Positions 20,204-30,789 of a stretch of DNA of 64,000 nucleotides are shown here, in pieces; within the stretch, counting starts at the first letter, position 1; every line of letters begins with the position of its first letter. The position numbers and the translations under genes were made by a program. Below the pieces are notes generated by a model. The model had not been told where the DNA came from, ran no database searches, and saw only the letters and a list, made by a program, of their open reading frames with translations. The DNA is taken from contig NZ_JAOCKJ010000001.1 in the NCBI RefSeq assembly GCF_029844725.1, forward strand, positions 558,001-622,000. Direction: 5' to 3'. This DNA is from Pantoea sp. GD03673. Its GTDB lineage: Bacteria; Pseudomonadota; Gammaproteobacteria; Enterobacterales; Enterobacteriaceae.

Positions 20204-20599
20204 ATGGTTAGCGCGTTATATGTGGTGGCAGGGGCATTACTGGTAATGAAATTCACGCTGGACGTCGTGCGTTACCGCCGATTCTACCGGGTAGCGTATG
20301 GCGATGGCGGCTATCACGACCTGAAAATGGCAATTCGCATTCACGGCAATGCCATCGAAACCATTCCGCTGGCGCTGTTTCTGCTGGTGATGATGGAGAT
20401 GAACGGCGCCGATATCTGGATGGTGCATCTCACCGGCCTGCTGTTTTTCATCAGCCGCCTGCTGCACGCCTGGGGCTTACGCAGCAGCGCAATGACGGGC
20501 CGCAAATATGGCATGATGCTCACGCTGTTTTCTCTGTGCGGCATGGTGATTTTCAACCTGATTTATATGCCGTGGGAACTGGTGCTGTCCCTGCATTAA
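20204..20599 (+). CDS. yecN: MAPEG family inner membrane protein YecN
   Basis: The 131-residue protein has four predicted membrane helices and the MAPEG-type segment VAYGDGGYHDLKMAIRIHGNAIE, and is similar to E. coli YecN (131). MAPEG proteins in eukaryotes are glutathione and eicosanoid enzymes; the bacterial role is not established. The start at 20204 (MVSALYVVAGALL) follows homology. It sits between yecE and cmoA as in E. coli. Confidence 0.92.
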   Translation: MVSALYVVAGALLVMKFTLDVVRYRRFYRVAYGDGGYHDLKMAIRIHGNAIETIPLALFLLVMMEMNGADIWMVHLTGLLFFISRLLHAWGLRSSAMTGRKYGMMLTLFSLCGMVIFNLIYMPWELVLSLH

Positions 20600-20614
20600 G
20601 CCCGCCTGGGTTAA

Positions 20615-22374
<1,760 letters not shown>

Positions 22375-22378
22375 CGCG

Positions 22379-23002
22379 CTAGCGGCGAGACAGCGCCAGT
22401 TTCGCCGCAAACCCAATAAATACGCAGCCGGTCAGGCGGTCCATCACCTTCAGCACCGGCGGTTTTCGCAGATGCCCGGCGAAATAGTGGCTGCCGCCAA
22501 TCAGCACGGCATTCCAGATCAGCCCCAGCAGCATGTGTGCCAGTGCCATGAGGCTGCACCAGAGCGCCACTGATGCCCCTGCCGGGATAAACTGAGGCAG
22601 GAAGGTCACGTAAAACACGCCCACTTTGGGATTCAGCAGGTTCCCCATTAATCCCCGGCTGAAGCAGGCCAGAAAGCCCTGCTGCTGTGCAGGCTGTCCG
22701 GGCGTCTCCACGGGCTGCTGACGCGGTTTTAGCAGCAGCTTCACGCCCAGATAGAAAAGCCAGCCCGCGCCCACCCACTTCAGCAGGTTATAGGCGATTT
22801 CAGAAGCCATCAGCAGCGCACCCAGCCCCACGCCCACCGCGATTCCCCAGAGCAGACACCCCAGCGTCACGCCAAGCGCGGTGGCACAGGCGCGCTGCCA
22901 GCCCTGAGCAATCGCGGTTCGCAGCACCAGCGCGGTATCGAATCCCGGCGTGAGCGTCAGAATGGTAATGGCAAACAGGAACGAAAAGAGCGTGGCGCTC
23001 AT
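22379..23002 (-). CDS. LysE/RhtB family amino acid exporter
   Basis: The 207-residue protein has six predicted membrane helices and the LysE/RhtB signature at its start (ILTLTPGFDTALVLRTAIAQ) and middle (GLMGNLLNPKVGVFYVTFLP). It probably exports an amino acid or related small molecule, but the substrate cannot be read from sequence. The start at 23002 (MSATLFSFLFAIT) has GGAG eight bases upstream; a longer frame to 23131 has no membrane character. It diverges from gldA and is absent from this position in E. coli. Confidence 0.88.
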   Translation of the reverse strand: MSATLFSFLFAITILTLTPGFDTALVLRTAIAQGWQRACATALGVTLGCLLWGIAVGVGLGALLMASEIAYNLLKWVGAGWLFYLGVKLLLKPRQQPVETPGQPAQQQGFLACFSRGLMGNLLNPKVGVFYVTFLPQFIPAGASVALWCSLMALAHMLLGLIWNAVLIGGSHYFAGHLRKPPVLKVMDRLTGCVFIGFAAKLALSRR

Positions 23003-23148
23003 GATGAATTCTCCGTTATCTCTTCGGGCAAGGGGTGTTAAGGCAGCGTAACAGCCCTGACGGGGTAATACGCGAGATCGCCTGTCAGTCTGAGCGGATT
23101 GTGCCAGGCTGGATCGGGTCGAATCATTCATATTAAGGCGATGTGATT

Positions 23149-24246
23149 ATGAGTAAATTTATTTTTTCATCACCCCGTAAATATGTGCAGGGCGCTGGTG
23201 TGCTGGATGAACTGGGAACCTATCTGACAGAACTGGGCGATCAGGCTTTCCTGGTGGCGGATGAGGTTGTCTGGAACCTGATTGGCGAACGGACGCAAAA
23301 AACATTGCAGTCAGCCGGTGTGAAATTCAGCTGGCAGCAATTTAACGGCGAGGCCTCCAGTAACGAGATCACCCGTCTCGGTGCGCTGGCAAAGCGCCAG
23401 GGCTGTAACGTGGTTGTCGGGCTGGGCGGCGGCAAAACGCTGGACACGGTTAAGGCGGTGGCGGACGAACTGAAACAGCCGGTAGCTATCGTGCCAACCA
23501 TTGCCTCCACCGATGCCCCCTGTAGCGCCCTGTCCGTCATCTATTCTGACAGCGGCGTATTTGAGAGTTATCGCTTCTACAGCAAAAATCCTGATTTAGT
23601 GCTGGTAGACACAGCCGTCTGTGCCAGTGCGCCTGCACGGCTTTTTGCCTCCGGCATTGCCGACGGTCTGGCTACCTGGGTTGAAGCACAGGCGGTGGCG
23701 CGTTCCCATGCGAAATCAATGGTAAACGGGGATCCAACCCTTGCCGGACTGGCGATTGCCCGGGCCTGTGAAGAAACACTGCTTACGTGGGGTTACAGCG
23801 CCTATGTCGCCGTCACCGAAAAAAGGGTCACGCCCGCAGTGGAAGCGGTGGTTGAGGCGAACACCCTGCTCTCGGGGCTGGGTTTTGAAAACGGTGGACT
23901 GGCAGCTGCCCACGCCATTCACAATGGTTTTACCGCCATCGATGGCGACATCCACCATCTGACCCACGGCGAAAAAGTGGCCTATGGCACACTGACGCAG
24001 ATGGTACTGGAGCGGCGTCCGGATGAAGAAATTGCCCGCTACATTCGCTTCTATCGCAGCATCAACATGCCGACCACGCTCCGGGAGATGCATCTGGAAA
24101 AGGAAAGCTGGGAGAATCTGGTGAAAGTGGGCGCACTGGCGAACAGTGAGGGGGATACGCTGAAAAACCTCAATCCTCATCTCTCGCCTGACGATATTGC
24201 CAGCGCCCTGCTGGCGCTCGATGCCTTCAGCCAGACGGTGAAATAA
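23149..24246 (+). CDS. gldA: Glycerol dehydrogenase GldA-like (iron/zinc alcohol dehydrogenase family)
   Basis: The 365-residue NAD+-linked polyol dehydrogenase is similar to E. coli GldA (367). It has the NAD motif GLGGGKTLDTVKAVAD, IVPTIASTDAPCSALSVIYS, and the metal site from ADGLATW, AAHAIHNG and HGEKVAYG. It oxidises glycerol to dihydroxyacetone or reduces the ketone. A GTG six bases earlier (23143) is an alternative start; ATG 23149 is preferred although its AAGG site is 10 bases away. It is the first plus-strand gene of the accessory block. The protein is more divergent from E. coli GldA than the backbone genes are, so specificity for a related diol or ketone is possible. Confidence 0.85.
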   Translation: MSKFIFSSPRKYVQGAGVLDELGTYLTELGDQAFLVADEVVWNLIGERTQKTLQSAGVKFSWQQFNGEASSNEITRLGALAKRQGCNVVVGLGGGKTLDTVKAVADELKQPVAIVPTIASTDAPCSALSVIYSDSGVFESYRFYSKNPDLVLVDTAVCASAPARLFASGIADGLATWVEAQAVARSHAKSMVNGDPTLAGLAIARACEETLLTWGYSAYVAVTEKRVTPAVEAVVEANTLLSGLGFENGGLAAAHAIHNGFTAIDGDIHHLTHGEKVAYGTLTQMVLERRPDEEIARYIRFYRSINMPTTLREMHLEKESWENLVKVGALANSEGDTLKNLNPHLSPDDIASALLALDAFSQTVK

Positions 24247-24256
24247 GCCGCCAACG

Positions 24257-24274
24257 GGCGATCATCCGATCGCC
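24257..24274. terminator. Weak inverted repeat between gldA and the convergent hypothetical gene
   Basis: GGCGAT/ATCGCC forms a six-base-pair stem with a six-base loop in the 30-bp gap between the two stop codons, without a U-tract. A possible short bidirectional terminator. Confidence 0.35.
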
Positions 24275-24276
24275 TG

Positions 24277-25125
24277 TTACTCTTCTGCCGCAGGCTGGTC
24301 CCAGTACTCATATTTGTAGGCCGAACTGAGATGGCGTTCGATGGTGCCACGCGTGAAGATTTCAGTTTCATGCAAATAGCTCAGGGTACAGTTGCCGACC
24401 TCATCCCAGGACTGGCACTCATTCACAGATCGGATGGTGCTCAGCGGGGTGGTCGCCGTGCCGTTGAGCCGTACTTCACGCCATTGGGGGTCGTAGGTGT
24501 AATCATCGGTGCCCCGGGCGGAGGTGGTGCGCGTCACCAGCCCCTGGGGGTTCCAGTGGTAGTAAAATTCACCGTTGGTCAGCGGATCGCTGCCCCGCGC
24601 TATGCTCTTTTCCAGCCGTCGCTGGCGATCGTAACGATAGGTCGTGTCGGTAAAACCGGTTTTACCCATGCTGGTAAATCTGTCCGAGGCGCTGGTGATA
24701 TTGCCATGCTCGCCTTTCTGCCAGTTAATCGTTCCCTGCCGGTTATCAACCACAACCTCCCTGCCCGCTTTCAGCACCCTGACCAGATACGCATATTCCG
24801 CTACCCAGCCACCCTGTACCCGGGCGATGTGTTGCTCCATGCTGAGGATCACGTTGCGTTCGCTTTTGTCGTAGCTGACGTCAGCCACCGTCAGATCGCC
24901 GCAGGCGTCAAACTGACCCAGCACCCGCTTTTGCGAATTCACATCTTTACCAAACTCACCTGCGACCACCTGCTTCACCGCGCCTTTTGCATTGCCGCCC
25001 AGCAATATCAGCGTGTTGCTGTTAACAACGGCTGCGTTGACGGGCCCGCATGTGCTGGCTGCAGCGTTGCCACTGCACAGCGCAGTCAGTATCAGGCTTA
25101 AAGAAAGAATCTGGTTGCGTTTCAT
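24277..25125 (-). CDS. Secreted hypothetical protein with YD/RHS-like repeat segment
   Basis: I do not recognise a named family. The 282-residue protein begins with a clear signal peptide (MKRNQILSLSLILTALCSGN then AAASTC), so it is exported. Residues about 150-235 contain short Tyr-rich beta-type units (TTYRYDRQRRLEKSIARG, GEFYYHWNPQGLVTRTTS, DDYTYDPQWREVRLNG) that resemble YD repeats of RHS-type proteins, but there are only three. Four Cys in the predicted mature part (TCGP, DACGD, NECQSW, NCTLS) could form two disulfides. The start at 25125 was chosen for the signal peptide. It is convergent with gldA. Confidence 0.65.
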   Translation of the reverse strand: MKRNQILSLSLILTALCSGNAAASTCGPVNAAVVNSNTLILLGGNAKGAVKQVVAGEFGKDVNSQKRVLGQFDACGDLTVADVSYDKSERNVILSMEQHIARVQGGWVAEYAYLVRVLKAGREVVVDNRQGTINWQKGEHGNITSASDRFTSMGKTGFTDTTYRYDRQRRLEKSIARGSDPLTNGEFYYHWNPQGLVTRTTSARGTDDYTYDPQWREVRLNGTATTPLSTIRSVNECQSWDEVGNCTLSYLHETEIFTRGTIERHLSSAYKYEYWDQPAAEE

Positions 25126-25371
25126 AGGGTAAATTCCAGGCGACATTGCTTTCAGTGTAAACGCTGTGGTGATGAATCGCGGCAATCTGTGATGATTTAA
25201 ATCGCCCGCCCTCCGTAACAGGGATCTGGCGCGCTAAGCGTAACGGATGTGGCGAGGGAGTGTGTTGATGTTTCCCGCAAAAGTCCTTCATCATTGACGG
25301 GCGTGAAGTCAAACAGGCTGACTGCTGGCTGTTTCGTAACGGAAGGCTCATGCGGATTAACTGCTGGCACG

Positions 25372-25392
25372 AAAAAACCCGCCTCGGCGGGT
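25372..25392 (-). terminator. Intrinsic terminator at the end of the aminotransferase/ABC/acyltransferase operon
   Basis: On the minus strand ACCCGCC/GGCGGGT is followed by TTTTTT. It lies about 30 bp after the stop of the C45 gene and closes the operon. Confidence 0.88.
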
Positions 25393-25420
25393 CTAGCGCG
25401 TGACGCCATCTGGCGATGAA

Positions 25421-26464
25421 TCAGGGTTCGTCACTCACCACGCCGTGCAAAGCGGCCTGTTCACGATCCTGAGTAAACACCTGCCACGCCACCTGTTGTG
25501 ATGCCAGCGTGAAGATAGCCGTTGCCAGCGTATTCTCTTCATCCGGGTCTTGCGGAGCGAGCCGGTAGATGGGCAACAGGTCATCGTGCTGGTCGGAGAG
25601 GATCGCTTTTGCGGACGCACCATCCAGCTCAGCATGTTCCATCTGCCACGCATCCAGACGCTGCTGGCGAGAAGCGGAGCTGTCAGTGATCACCTGCTCA
25701 ATGACATCGCGTTGCGGATGGATAAGATGGTTAGCATGGGTGAAGACGCCGGAAAGCTGCGTGACTGAACACCCCGACCCCGTGGCTTCCACGCTGAACA
25801 ACCGGCTATCACCCCGCTGCCCCAGCGTATGATGAAAAGCCCCTGCACGCGGCGAGGTCGTCAGTAGCGCAATCGCCTCATCGAGCGTTGCTGCATTGAG
25901 CGCAGCACGTGCCAGAATCTGACGCGGCAGGCCAGCCGGGCGATGCACGGCGCGAATGTTATTCACCGTGTTCACCACGCCCCGGTCATTCACGGCAAAA
26001 GTGTGGCCGCATATCGACCCCGGATAGGCAAAGCTGGTGAACCCGATGCCCTGATCCGGCAGCACACGCACAATGGCACAGTCACCACGCAGCTGCGGAA
26101 ACCCATCTTCATTGTGCGCGATAATCAACGCGCCATCGCGGCATGGCCCGGCCACCGTGGTGCAGCCATCCGAGGTAGAACGCACCAGATCGCCCCGGCA
26201 GTTCCATGCAAAGACCTCATCAAGGGGAGCCTGCAACCCGCTGGCCAGCCCTTCCAGCTCAAGCCAGATCTGCGGGAATTCAGCCTGCACCTGCGCACGC
26301 ATACGCTGAGTCTGTTCCGTGTGCTTCATGGCCGTGACGGTTTGCCACAGCGCGATGTGCGTCAGTTTTTGATGCCAGGCCGCCCGACCGAATTCACCGA
26401 GTTGCTGACCGATTTCAAACGCTGAACCACTGATTACGATTTTTTTCATTTTGCTGTCAGTCAC
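25421..26464 (-). CDS. C45 family autoproteolytic acyltransferase/hydrolase (penicillin acyltransferase-like Ntn hydrolase)
   Basis: The 347-residue protein is of the acyl-CoA:6-aminopenicillanic acid acyltransferase type. The expected self-cleavage site is visible as G100-C101 in STSDGCTTVAGP; Cys101 would become the N-terminal nucleophile, as Cys103 does in the fungal enzyme. Other family segments are GALIIAHNEDGFPQLRGDCA, SFAYPGSICGHTFAVNDRGV and VNTVNNIRA. There is no signal peptide, so it acts in the cytoplasm. The family cleaves or transfers acyl groups on amides, including N-acyl amino compounds and beta-lactam side chains. Last gene of the operon, 5 bp after the ABC ATPase. The start codon is GTG; ATG 26449 is the alternative but has no ribosome site. 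Substrate unknown. Confidence 0.82.
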   Translation of the reverse strand: MTDSKMKKIVISGSAFEIGQQLGEFGRAAWHQKLTHIALWQTVTAMKHTEQTQRMRAQVQAEFPQIWLELEGLASGLQAPLDEVFAWNCRGDLVRSTSDGCTTVAGPCRDGALIIAHNEDGFPQLRGDCAIVRVLPDQGIGFTSFAYPGSICGHTFAVNDRGVVNTVNNIRAVHRPAGLPRQILARAALNAATLDEAIALLTTSPRAGAFHHTLGQRGDSRLFSVEATGSGCSVTQLSGVFTHANHLIHPQRDVIEQVITDSSASRQQRLDAWQMEHAELDGASAKAILSDQHDDLLPIYRLAPQDPDEENTLATAIFTLASQQVAWQVFTQDREQAALHGVVSDEP

Positions 26465-26469
26465 TTCTT

Positions 26470-27198
26470 TCAGGAGACGTGTTGCAGGAATTCTTTCAGG
26501 CGCGGATTGGTGCTGTCATTAAGCAGCTTATCCGGTGAGCCATCTTCGGCAATGGTACCACCATCAATAAAGATGAGTCGGGAGGCCACATCGCGGGCAA
26601 AGCCAATCTCATGGGTCACAATCACCATCGTCATGCCCTCTTCGGCGAGTGAGCGCATCACTTTCAGCACTTCATGACGCAGTTCAGGATCCAGCGCAGA
26701 GGTGGGTTCATCAAACAGCATCATTTTTGGTTTGACGGCCAGCGCCCGCGCAATGGCCACACGCTGCTGCTGACCGCCGGAGAGCTCGGCGGGGTAATGG
26801 CTGGCGCGTTCACGCAGGCCGACCCGGTCCAGCAAGGCCAGTGCCTGTTCGCGGGCCGAGGCTTTTCTCTGGCCGCGCACGCGGAGAGGACCAAACATCA
26901 CATTTTCCAGCGCAGTCAGGTGAGGAAACAGGTGGAACTGCTGGAACACCATGCCTGCCTCACGGCGGATATCACATTCATTCGCATGGGGATCGGTGAT
27001 GTGTTTACCCGCCACCAGCAGCGTCCCGGTGGAGATTTCCTCCAGCTTGTTAATGCAGCGCAACAGCGTGGATTTTCCCGATCCCGACGGACCAATGATC
27101 ACCACCACTTCGCCCGCCTCAATCTTCAGATTGATATCGTGCAGAACCTGAGTTGCGCCGAAGTTTTTCGACACCGCGCTAAATTCAACCATGCTCAT
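26470..27198 (-). CDS. Amino acid ABC transporter ATP-binding protein, GlnQ-like paralog
   Basis: The 242-residue ATPase is very close to E. coli Gln[21 protein letters not shown] (Walker A, residues 36-44), [20 protein letters not shown], signature [20 protein letters not shown], Walker [21 protein letters not shown], and the end [10 protein letters not shown]. The start at 27198 overlaps the permease stop (ATGA). Despite the GlnQ resemblance, it sits with a class III aminotransferase and a C45 acyltransferase rather than in a glnHPQ operon, so I treat it as a paralog with another substrate. Confidence 0.9.
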   Translation of the reverse strand: MSMVEFSAVSKNFGATQVLHDINLKIEAGEVVVIIGPSGSGKSTLLRCINKLEEISTGTLLVAGKHITDPHANECDIRREAGMVFQQFHLFPHLTALENVMFGPLRVRGQRKASAREQALALLDRVGLRERASHYPAELSGGQQQRVAIARALAVKPKMMLFDEPTSALDPELRHEVLKVMRSLAEEGMTMVIVTHEIGFARDVASRLIFIDGGTIAEDGSPDKLLNDSTNPRLKEFLQHVS

Positions 27199-27851
27199 AG
27201 AATATGAATCCTCTTTTCCAGTTGCTTCAGCAGAAAACTCAGGCAGAGCGTCACCAGCAGATAAATCATCGCGACGGCGGTCCACACTTCCAGCGCACGG
27301 AAATTACCGGCAATAATTTCCTGTCCCTGACGGGTTAATTCCGCCACGCCGATAACAATAAACAGCGAGGTGTCTTTAATACTGATGATCCACTGGTTAC
27401 CCAGCGCGGGGATCATGCGCCGCAACGCCAGCGGCATAATGACATGCCACAGGGTGCTGCGCTGTGATAATCCCATGGCAAGACTCGCCTCTTTAAACCC
27501 TTTATTAATGGAGAGGATGGCACCGCGCGTTATTTCTGCAATATAGGCACCGGAATTAATAACAATGGTCACAATAGCCGCCGTGATCGGATCAATACGA
27601 ATCGGCATCACCATCGGCAGGGCAAAGTAAATAAACATCACCTGCACCATAATGGGCGTACCACGAATTAACTCGACAAAAATCAGCGACAGCGTTTTTG
27701 TGATTCGCCCACCCAATGCGCGACAGGTTCCGGCCAGCAGACCAATAACAAAGCCCCCCAGCAAACCTGACAATGAAATAATCAGCGTAAGCTGCAATCC
27801 CTGTAATAACAGCGGCAGCGCTTCCCAGATATAGTGACTGTCAAAATTCAT
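27195..27851 (-). CDS. Amino acid ABC transporter permease, GlnP-like paralog
   Basis: The 218-residue HisMQ-type permease has five predicted helices and the EAA loop region [20 protein letters not shown]. Long stretches match E. coli GlnP ([55 protein letters not shown]). Start at 27851 ([18 protein letters not shown]) chosen because GGA precedes it at good spacing and the length then matches GlnP (219); ATG 27863 is possible. Only one permease gene is present, so it would act as a homodimer like GlnP. Confidence 0.9.
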   Translation of the reverse strand: MNFDSHYIWEALPLLLQGLQLTLIISLSGLLGGFVIGLLAGTCRALGGRITKTLSLIFVELIRGTPIMVQVMFIYFALPMVMPIRIDPITAAIVTIVINSGAYIAEITRGAILSINKGFKEASLAMGLSQRSTLWHVIMPLALRRMIPALGNQWIISIKDTSLFIVIGVAELTRQGQEIIAGNFRALEVWTAVAMIYLLVTLCLSFLLKQLEKRIHIL

Positions 27852-27902
27852 AATTCGATCCATAAAGGCGAAATGAGGCCGGACAGTGCCGGCCTGGCTG
27901 AG

Positions 27903-28655
27903 TTATTTCGGCTGTTTTGCAAACCACTTCAGATAGATTTTGTCGTAAGTGCCATCCGCACGCAGCGCCCGTAACGCAGCGTTGACTTTCGGCGTCAGGC
28001 TGCTGTTCTTCTGCATCGCGAAACCGTACTGTTGCGGCAGAATGCTGTCCGTCTCACCCGTGGATTTCACTTTGCCATTGCCCGCGGTTTTCACGTAATA
28101 GAGAACATTCGGGGAATCATGCACTACCGCGTCGAGATTACCCGCCTGCAAATCGAGATAGGCGTTATCGATGTTCGGAAATTCAACATAGTCCGCTTTA
28201 TATTTGCTCTTCATAAAGTTGGCCGCGGCTGTCCCTTGTTTCAGACCCACTTTTTTTCCCGCTAAATCGCTGAATTTAGTGATGGCGTTATCGCTGCTTT
28301 TTACTGCCATCAGCAAATCGGCGTTATAATAGCCGTCACTGAAATCAACAACCTGCTTCCGCGCATCGGTAATAGTAATACCGGCCATCGCAACATCCAG
28401 ATTGCGTGATTGCAGGCCTGGAATTAAGCCACCGAAATCCATTGGGCGTAATTCGTAACTGACATCCATTTTTTTGGCGATAGCGTTCCAGAGATCAATA
28501 TCGAAGCCCACATACTTATCACCCTGCTTAAATTCAAAGGGCACAAATGCGGTATCCACACCCACCATCAGTTTATCCTGGGCAGTGGCAATAAAACTGG
28601 CTGAACAGGCGACCAGTACTAATGAGACTTTTAATGTAGAGAATAATCCAGACAT
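27903..28655 (-). CDS. Amino acid ABC transporter substrate-binding protein, GlnH-like paralog
   Basis: The 250-residue periplasmic protein has a signal peptide (VSLVLVACSASFIATA, then QDKLMVG) and the bacterial type 3 binding fold. The GlnH-type core DTAFVPFEFKQGDKYVGFDI and AGITITDARKQVVDFSDGYY is present. Relative to GlnH the middle (KQGTAAANFMKSKYKADYVE) diverges, which leaves room for a different ligand. A GGGGG-type ribosome site lies five bases before the ATG. It precedes permease and ATPase genes with a 51-bp gap. Confidence 0.9.
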   Translation of the reverse strand: MSGLFSTLKVSLVLVACSASFIATAQDKLMVGVDTAFVPFEFKQGDKYVGFDIDLWNAIAKKMDVSYELRPMDFGGLIPGLQSRNLDVAMAGITITDARKQVVDFSDGYYNADLLMAVKSSDNAITKFSDLAGKKVGLKQGTAAANFMKSKYKADYVEFPNIDNAYLDLQAGNLDAVVHDSPNVLYYVKTAGNGKVKSTGETDSILPQQYGFAMQKNSSLTPKVNAALRALRADGTYDKIYLKWFAKQPK

Positions 28656-28697
28656 AATAACCCCCGGCGTCAGTGAAAAAGCGTACAGTGAATAGCA

Positions 28698-28718
28698 CCC
28701 GACGAGGATTTCGCCGGG
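28698..28718 (-). promoter_or_regulatory. Intra-operon hairpin between decarboxylase-like and binding-protein genes
   Basis: CCCGACGA/TCGCCGGG (one mismatch, 5-nt loop) lies in the 127-bp gap at 28656-28782 without a U-run. Such stem-loops often stabilise or attenuate the segment coding for the abundant binding protein; that role is inference. Confidence 0.4.
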
Positions 28719-28782
28719 ATAAATAAACAGAATGTCGTTAAAATACCGGGCATATCAGAATGCACCCGGATGAAACGATAAC

Positions 28783-29337
28783 TTATTCAGGAATAATGGG
28801 ATCCTGCGTCTCGGGTACCGGCGTCTGTGCGCCGTTCATGATCATTGAGAGAAAACTGTAATAGCCGTTAATGCCAATCAGATCCACCACCCCCTTTTCG
28901 CCCCACAAACTGATGGCCTGCTGCCAGGTGGCGTCACTGACTTTCTGCTGCTGGTGCAGCTGCTGGCAGAAGTGGTAAATCACCCATTCATCGGGCTGAA
29001 GATCATCCGGCTGACGTTTTTCATTAATTGCCTGCACCGCTGCCGCAGAAATGCCCTTCTCACGTGCGATGGGGGCATGAATCGCCCACTCCACCGGCTG
29101 GGACCAGTGCCGGGCGGTCATCAGAATAGCCAGCTCCGACAGACGCTGCCCCAGCGCACTGCGATACCGAAGATACTCCCCCATGCGCTGTGCATGGGCC
29201 ATCAATTCAGGACTGCGCAACAGCGGCTCAAACGGTGGCAGCAGCGCCCCCCGTGGTCCGTTGATAATTTCCTGCGCCAGCGGGCGTTGCCGATCGTCCC
29301 ACTCATGCTCCGCCAGCGGCGGCAGACGGTTAATCAT
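28783..29337 (-). CDS. Carboxymuconolactone decarboxylase/AhpD-like family protein
   Basis: The 184-residue all-helical protein has the CMD-type segment LSELAILMTARHWSQPVEWAIHAPIAREKG and the C-terminal LIGINGYYSFLSMIMNGAQTPVP. It lacks the CxxC pair that AhpD uses for peroxidase activity, so it is not a thiol peroxidase. The substrate is unknown, and members include decarboxylases and hydrolases. It overlaps the aminotransferase stop by 4 bp (ATGA), so it is tightly coupled to it. Confidence 0.78.
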   Translation of the reverse strand: MINRLPPLAEHEWDDRQRPLAQEIINGPRGALLPPFEPLLRSPELMAHAQRMGEYLRYRSALGQRLSELAILMTARHWSQPVEWAIHAPIAREKGISAAAVQAINEKRQPDDLQPDEWVIYHFCQQLHQQQKVSDATWQQAISLWGEKGVVDLIGINGYYSFLSMIMNGAQTPVPETQDPIIPE

Positions 29338-30662
29338 AATCTGGCCGTCTCTTCACGAATGACCTGCTCCAGCGTCTCCACCACAAAATCGAGCTGCGCT
29401 GTCGTAATAATAAAAGGCGGGGCAATCAGAATGTGATCGCCATATTGCCCGTCAATCGTTCCGCCCATGGGGTAGACCATCAGACCACGTGCCATACAGT
29501 TCGCTTTGATTGCTGCGTGCAGTTTCAGCGCGGGATCAAACGGCGTTTTACTGGCTTTATCACGAACCAGCTCAACCCCGGCGAACAGGCCGCGTCCGCG
29601 TGTGTCACCCACCTGCGGCAACTCACCCAGTCGTTCGCGCAACGCACGTTGCAGGTAATCACCCTGCCGTTTCACGGCGTCTAATAAATTGTCGCGCTGG
29701 ATGACCTGCTGCACCGCCAGGGCGGCAGAGGCTGCCGTAGCATGGCAGATATAGGTATGACCATGCTGAAAAAGGCCACTGCCCGCCTGCAGGGCAGTGA
29801 CAATTTTTTCACTCGCCAGCACCGCACCGATCGGCTGATAGCCACCCCCCAGCCCTTTGGCAATGGTCACCAGATCAGGCACCACGTCATCCTGTTCACA
29901 CGCATACAGCGTACCGGTTCGTCCCATGCCGCACATCACTTCATCCGCAATATAGAGCAGGCCATATTTGTCACAGAGGCGGCGTACTCCTTTGAAGTAA
30001 CCGGGTGTAGGCGGTGTTGCACCCGTCGTCGCGCCCACCACCGTCTCTGCGCAAAAACCGATAATCGTCTCAGGACCGGCATCAATAATCGCCTGCTCCA
30101 GCTCGTTTAACAGGCGCTGTGTGTATTGCTGCCGGGTTTCATCCGAACGGCGGTCGCGATACTCATTACAGGCTGAGACACGGATCACGTCGATCAGCAG
30201 TGGGGCAAACTGGCGACGACGCCATTCGTTGCCCCCCACCGCCAGCGCACCCAGCGTATTACCGTGGTAACTCTGACTGCGGGCGATGAAACGCGTACGG
30301 GACGGCTGACCCATTTCAACAAAATATTGCCGGGCAAGCTTCAGCGCGGTCTCTATCGCTTCAGAGCCGCCAGAGACGAAATAGGCGTAATTGAGATCGC
30401 CAGGGGCATTGCGGGTCAGATGTTCCGCGAGCTGTTCAACCGTGTCGCTGGTAAAGAAACCGGTGTGGGCATAGGCAAGTTGATCGATCTGACGATGCAT
30501 CGCAGCCAGCACATCAGGATGCCCGTGACCTAAGCAGGAAACGGCAGCCCCTCCGCAGGCATCCAGATACTGTTTTCCCTGTGCATCGAAGATGTACGCC
30601 CCTTGTGCGCCTGCGGCCACGGCGGGCGTACTGCGCAGACTACGGTGAATAATATGGCTCAT
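29334..30662 (-). CDS. PLP-dependent class III aminotransferase
   Basis: This 442-residue fold-type I enzyme belongs to the omega-amino acid/diaminobutyrate aminotransferase group. The PLP lysine is K269 in VTIAKGLGGGYQPIGAVLAS, the ring-nitrogen Asp is D240 in LLYIADEVMCGMGRTG, and the phosphate-binding SGGSEAIETALKLARQY is present. Class III enzymes usually transfer distal amino groups (GABA, ornithine, beta-alanine, polyamines). It is the first gene of the operon, 127 bp downstream of the RpiR regulator and just after a pair of direct repeats. The actual donor is not predictable from sequence. Confidence 0.88.
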   Translation of the reverse strand: MSHIIHRSLRSTPAVAAGAQGAYIFDAQGKQYLDACGGAAVSCLGHGHPDVLAAMHRQIDQLAYAHTGFFTSDTVEQLAEHLTRNAPGDLNYAYFVSGGSEAIETALKLARQYFVEMGQPSRTRFIARSQSYHGNTLGALAVGGNEWRRRQFAPLLIDVIRVSACNEYRDRRSDETRQQYTQRLLNELEQAIIDAGPETIIGFCAETVVGATTGATPPTPGYFKGVRRLCDKYGLLYIADEVMCGMGRTGTLYACEQDDVVPDLVTIAKGLGGGYQPIGAVLASEKIVTALQAGSGLFQHGHTYICHATAASAALAVQQVIQRDNLLDAVKRQGDYLQRALRERLGELPQVGDTRGRGLFAGVELVRDKASKTPFDPALKLHAAIKANCMARGLMVYPMGGTIDGQYGDHILIAPPFIITTAQLDFVVETLEQVIREETARL

Positions 30663-30741
30663 GCTGGGTCCTGCTCCTGGATACGCTGCGATAACTCAGC
30701 GCATCATGCCGGATCCATTTGGATCACGTCAATGCGAGAAT

Positions 30742-30786
30742 GATACATATGCATTCTGTTTTCTTATAACGGATACAAATGAATCC
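30742..30786. promoter_or_regulatory. Two 15-bp direct repeats, candidate RpiR operator
   Basis: GATACATATGCATTC (30742-30756) and GATACAAATGAATCC (30772-30786) share 12 of 15 bases and are spaced 30 bp apart, close to three helical turns. The first also lies in a partial palindrome GAATG...CATTC (30738-30756). On the minus strand a -35-like TTGACG and -10-like CATGAT with an 18-bp spacer lie just downstream, before the aminotransferase. The binding role is inferred from position. Confidence 0.6.
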
Positions 30787-30789
30787 TTA

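Noticed and set aside
26470..28655. Annotation of the importer genes as glnH, glnP and glnQ proper
   Set aside because: Sequence similarity is high, but the operon partners and regulator differ from the glnHPQ locus, so a paralog with another substrate is more likely.
28783..29337. AhpD-type alkylhydroperoxidase assignment
   Set aside because: The CxxC active-site pair is missing.
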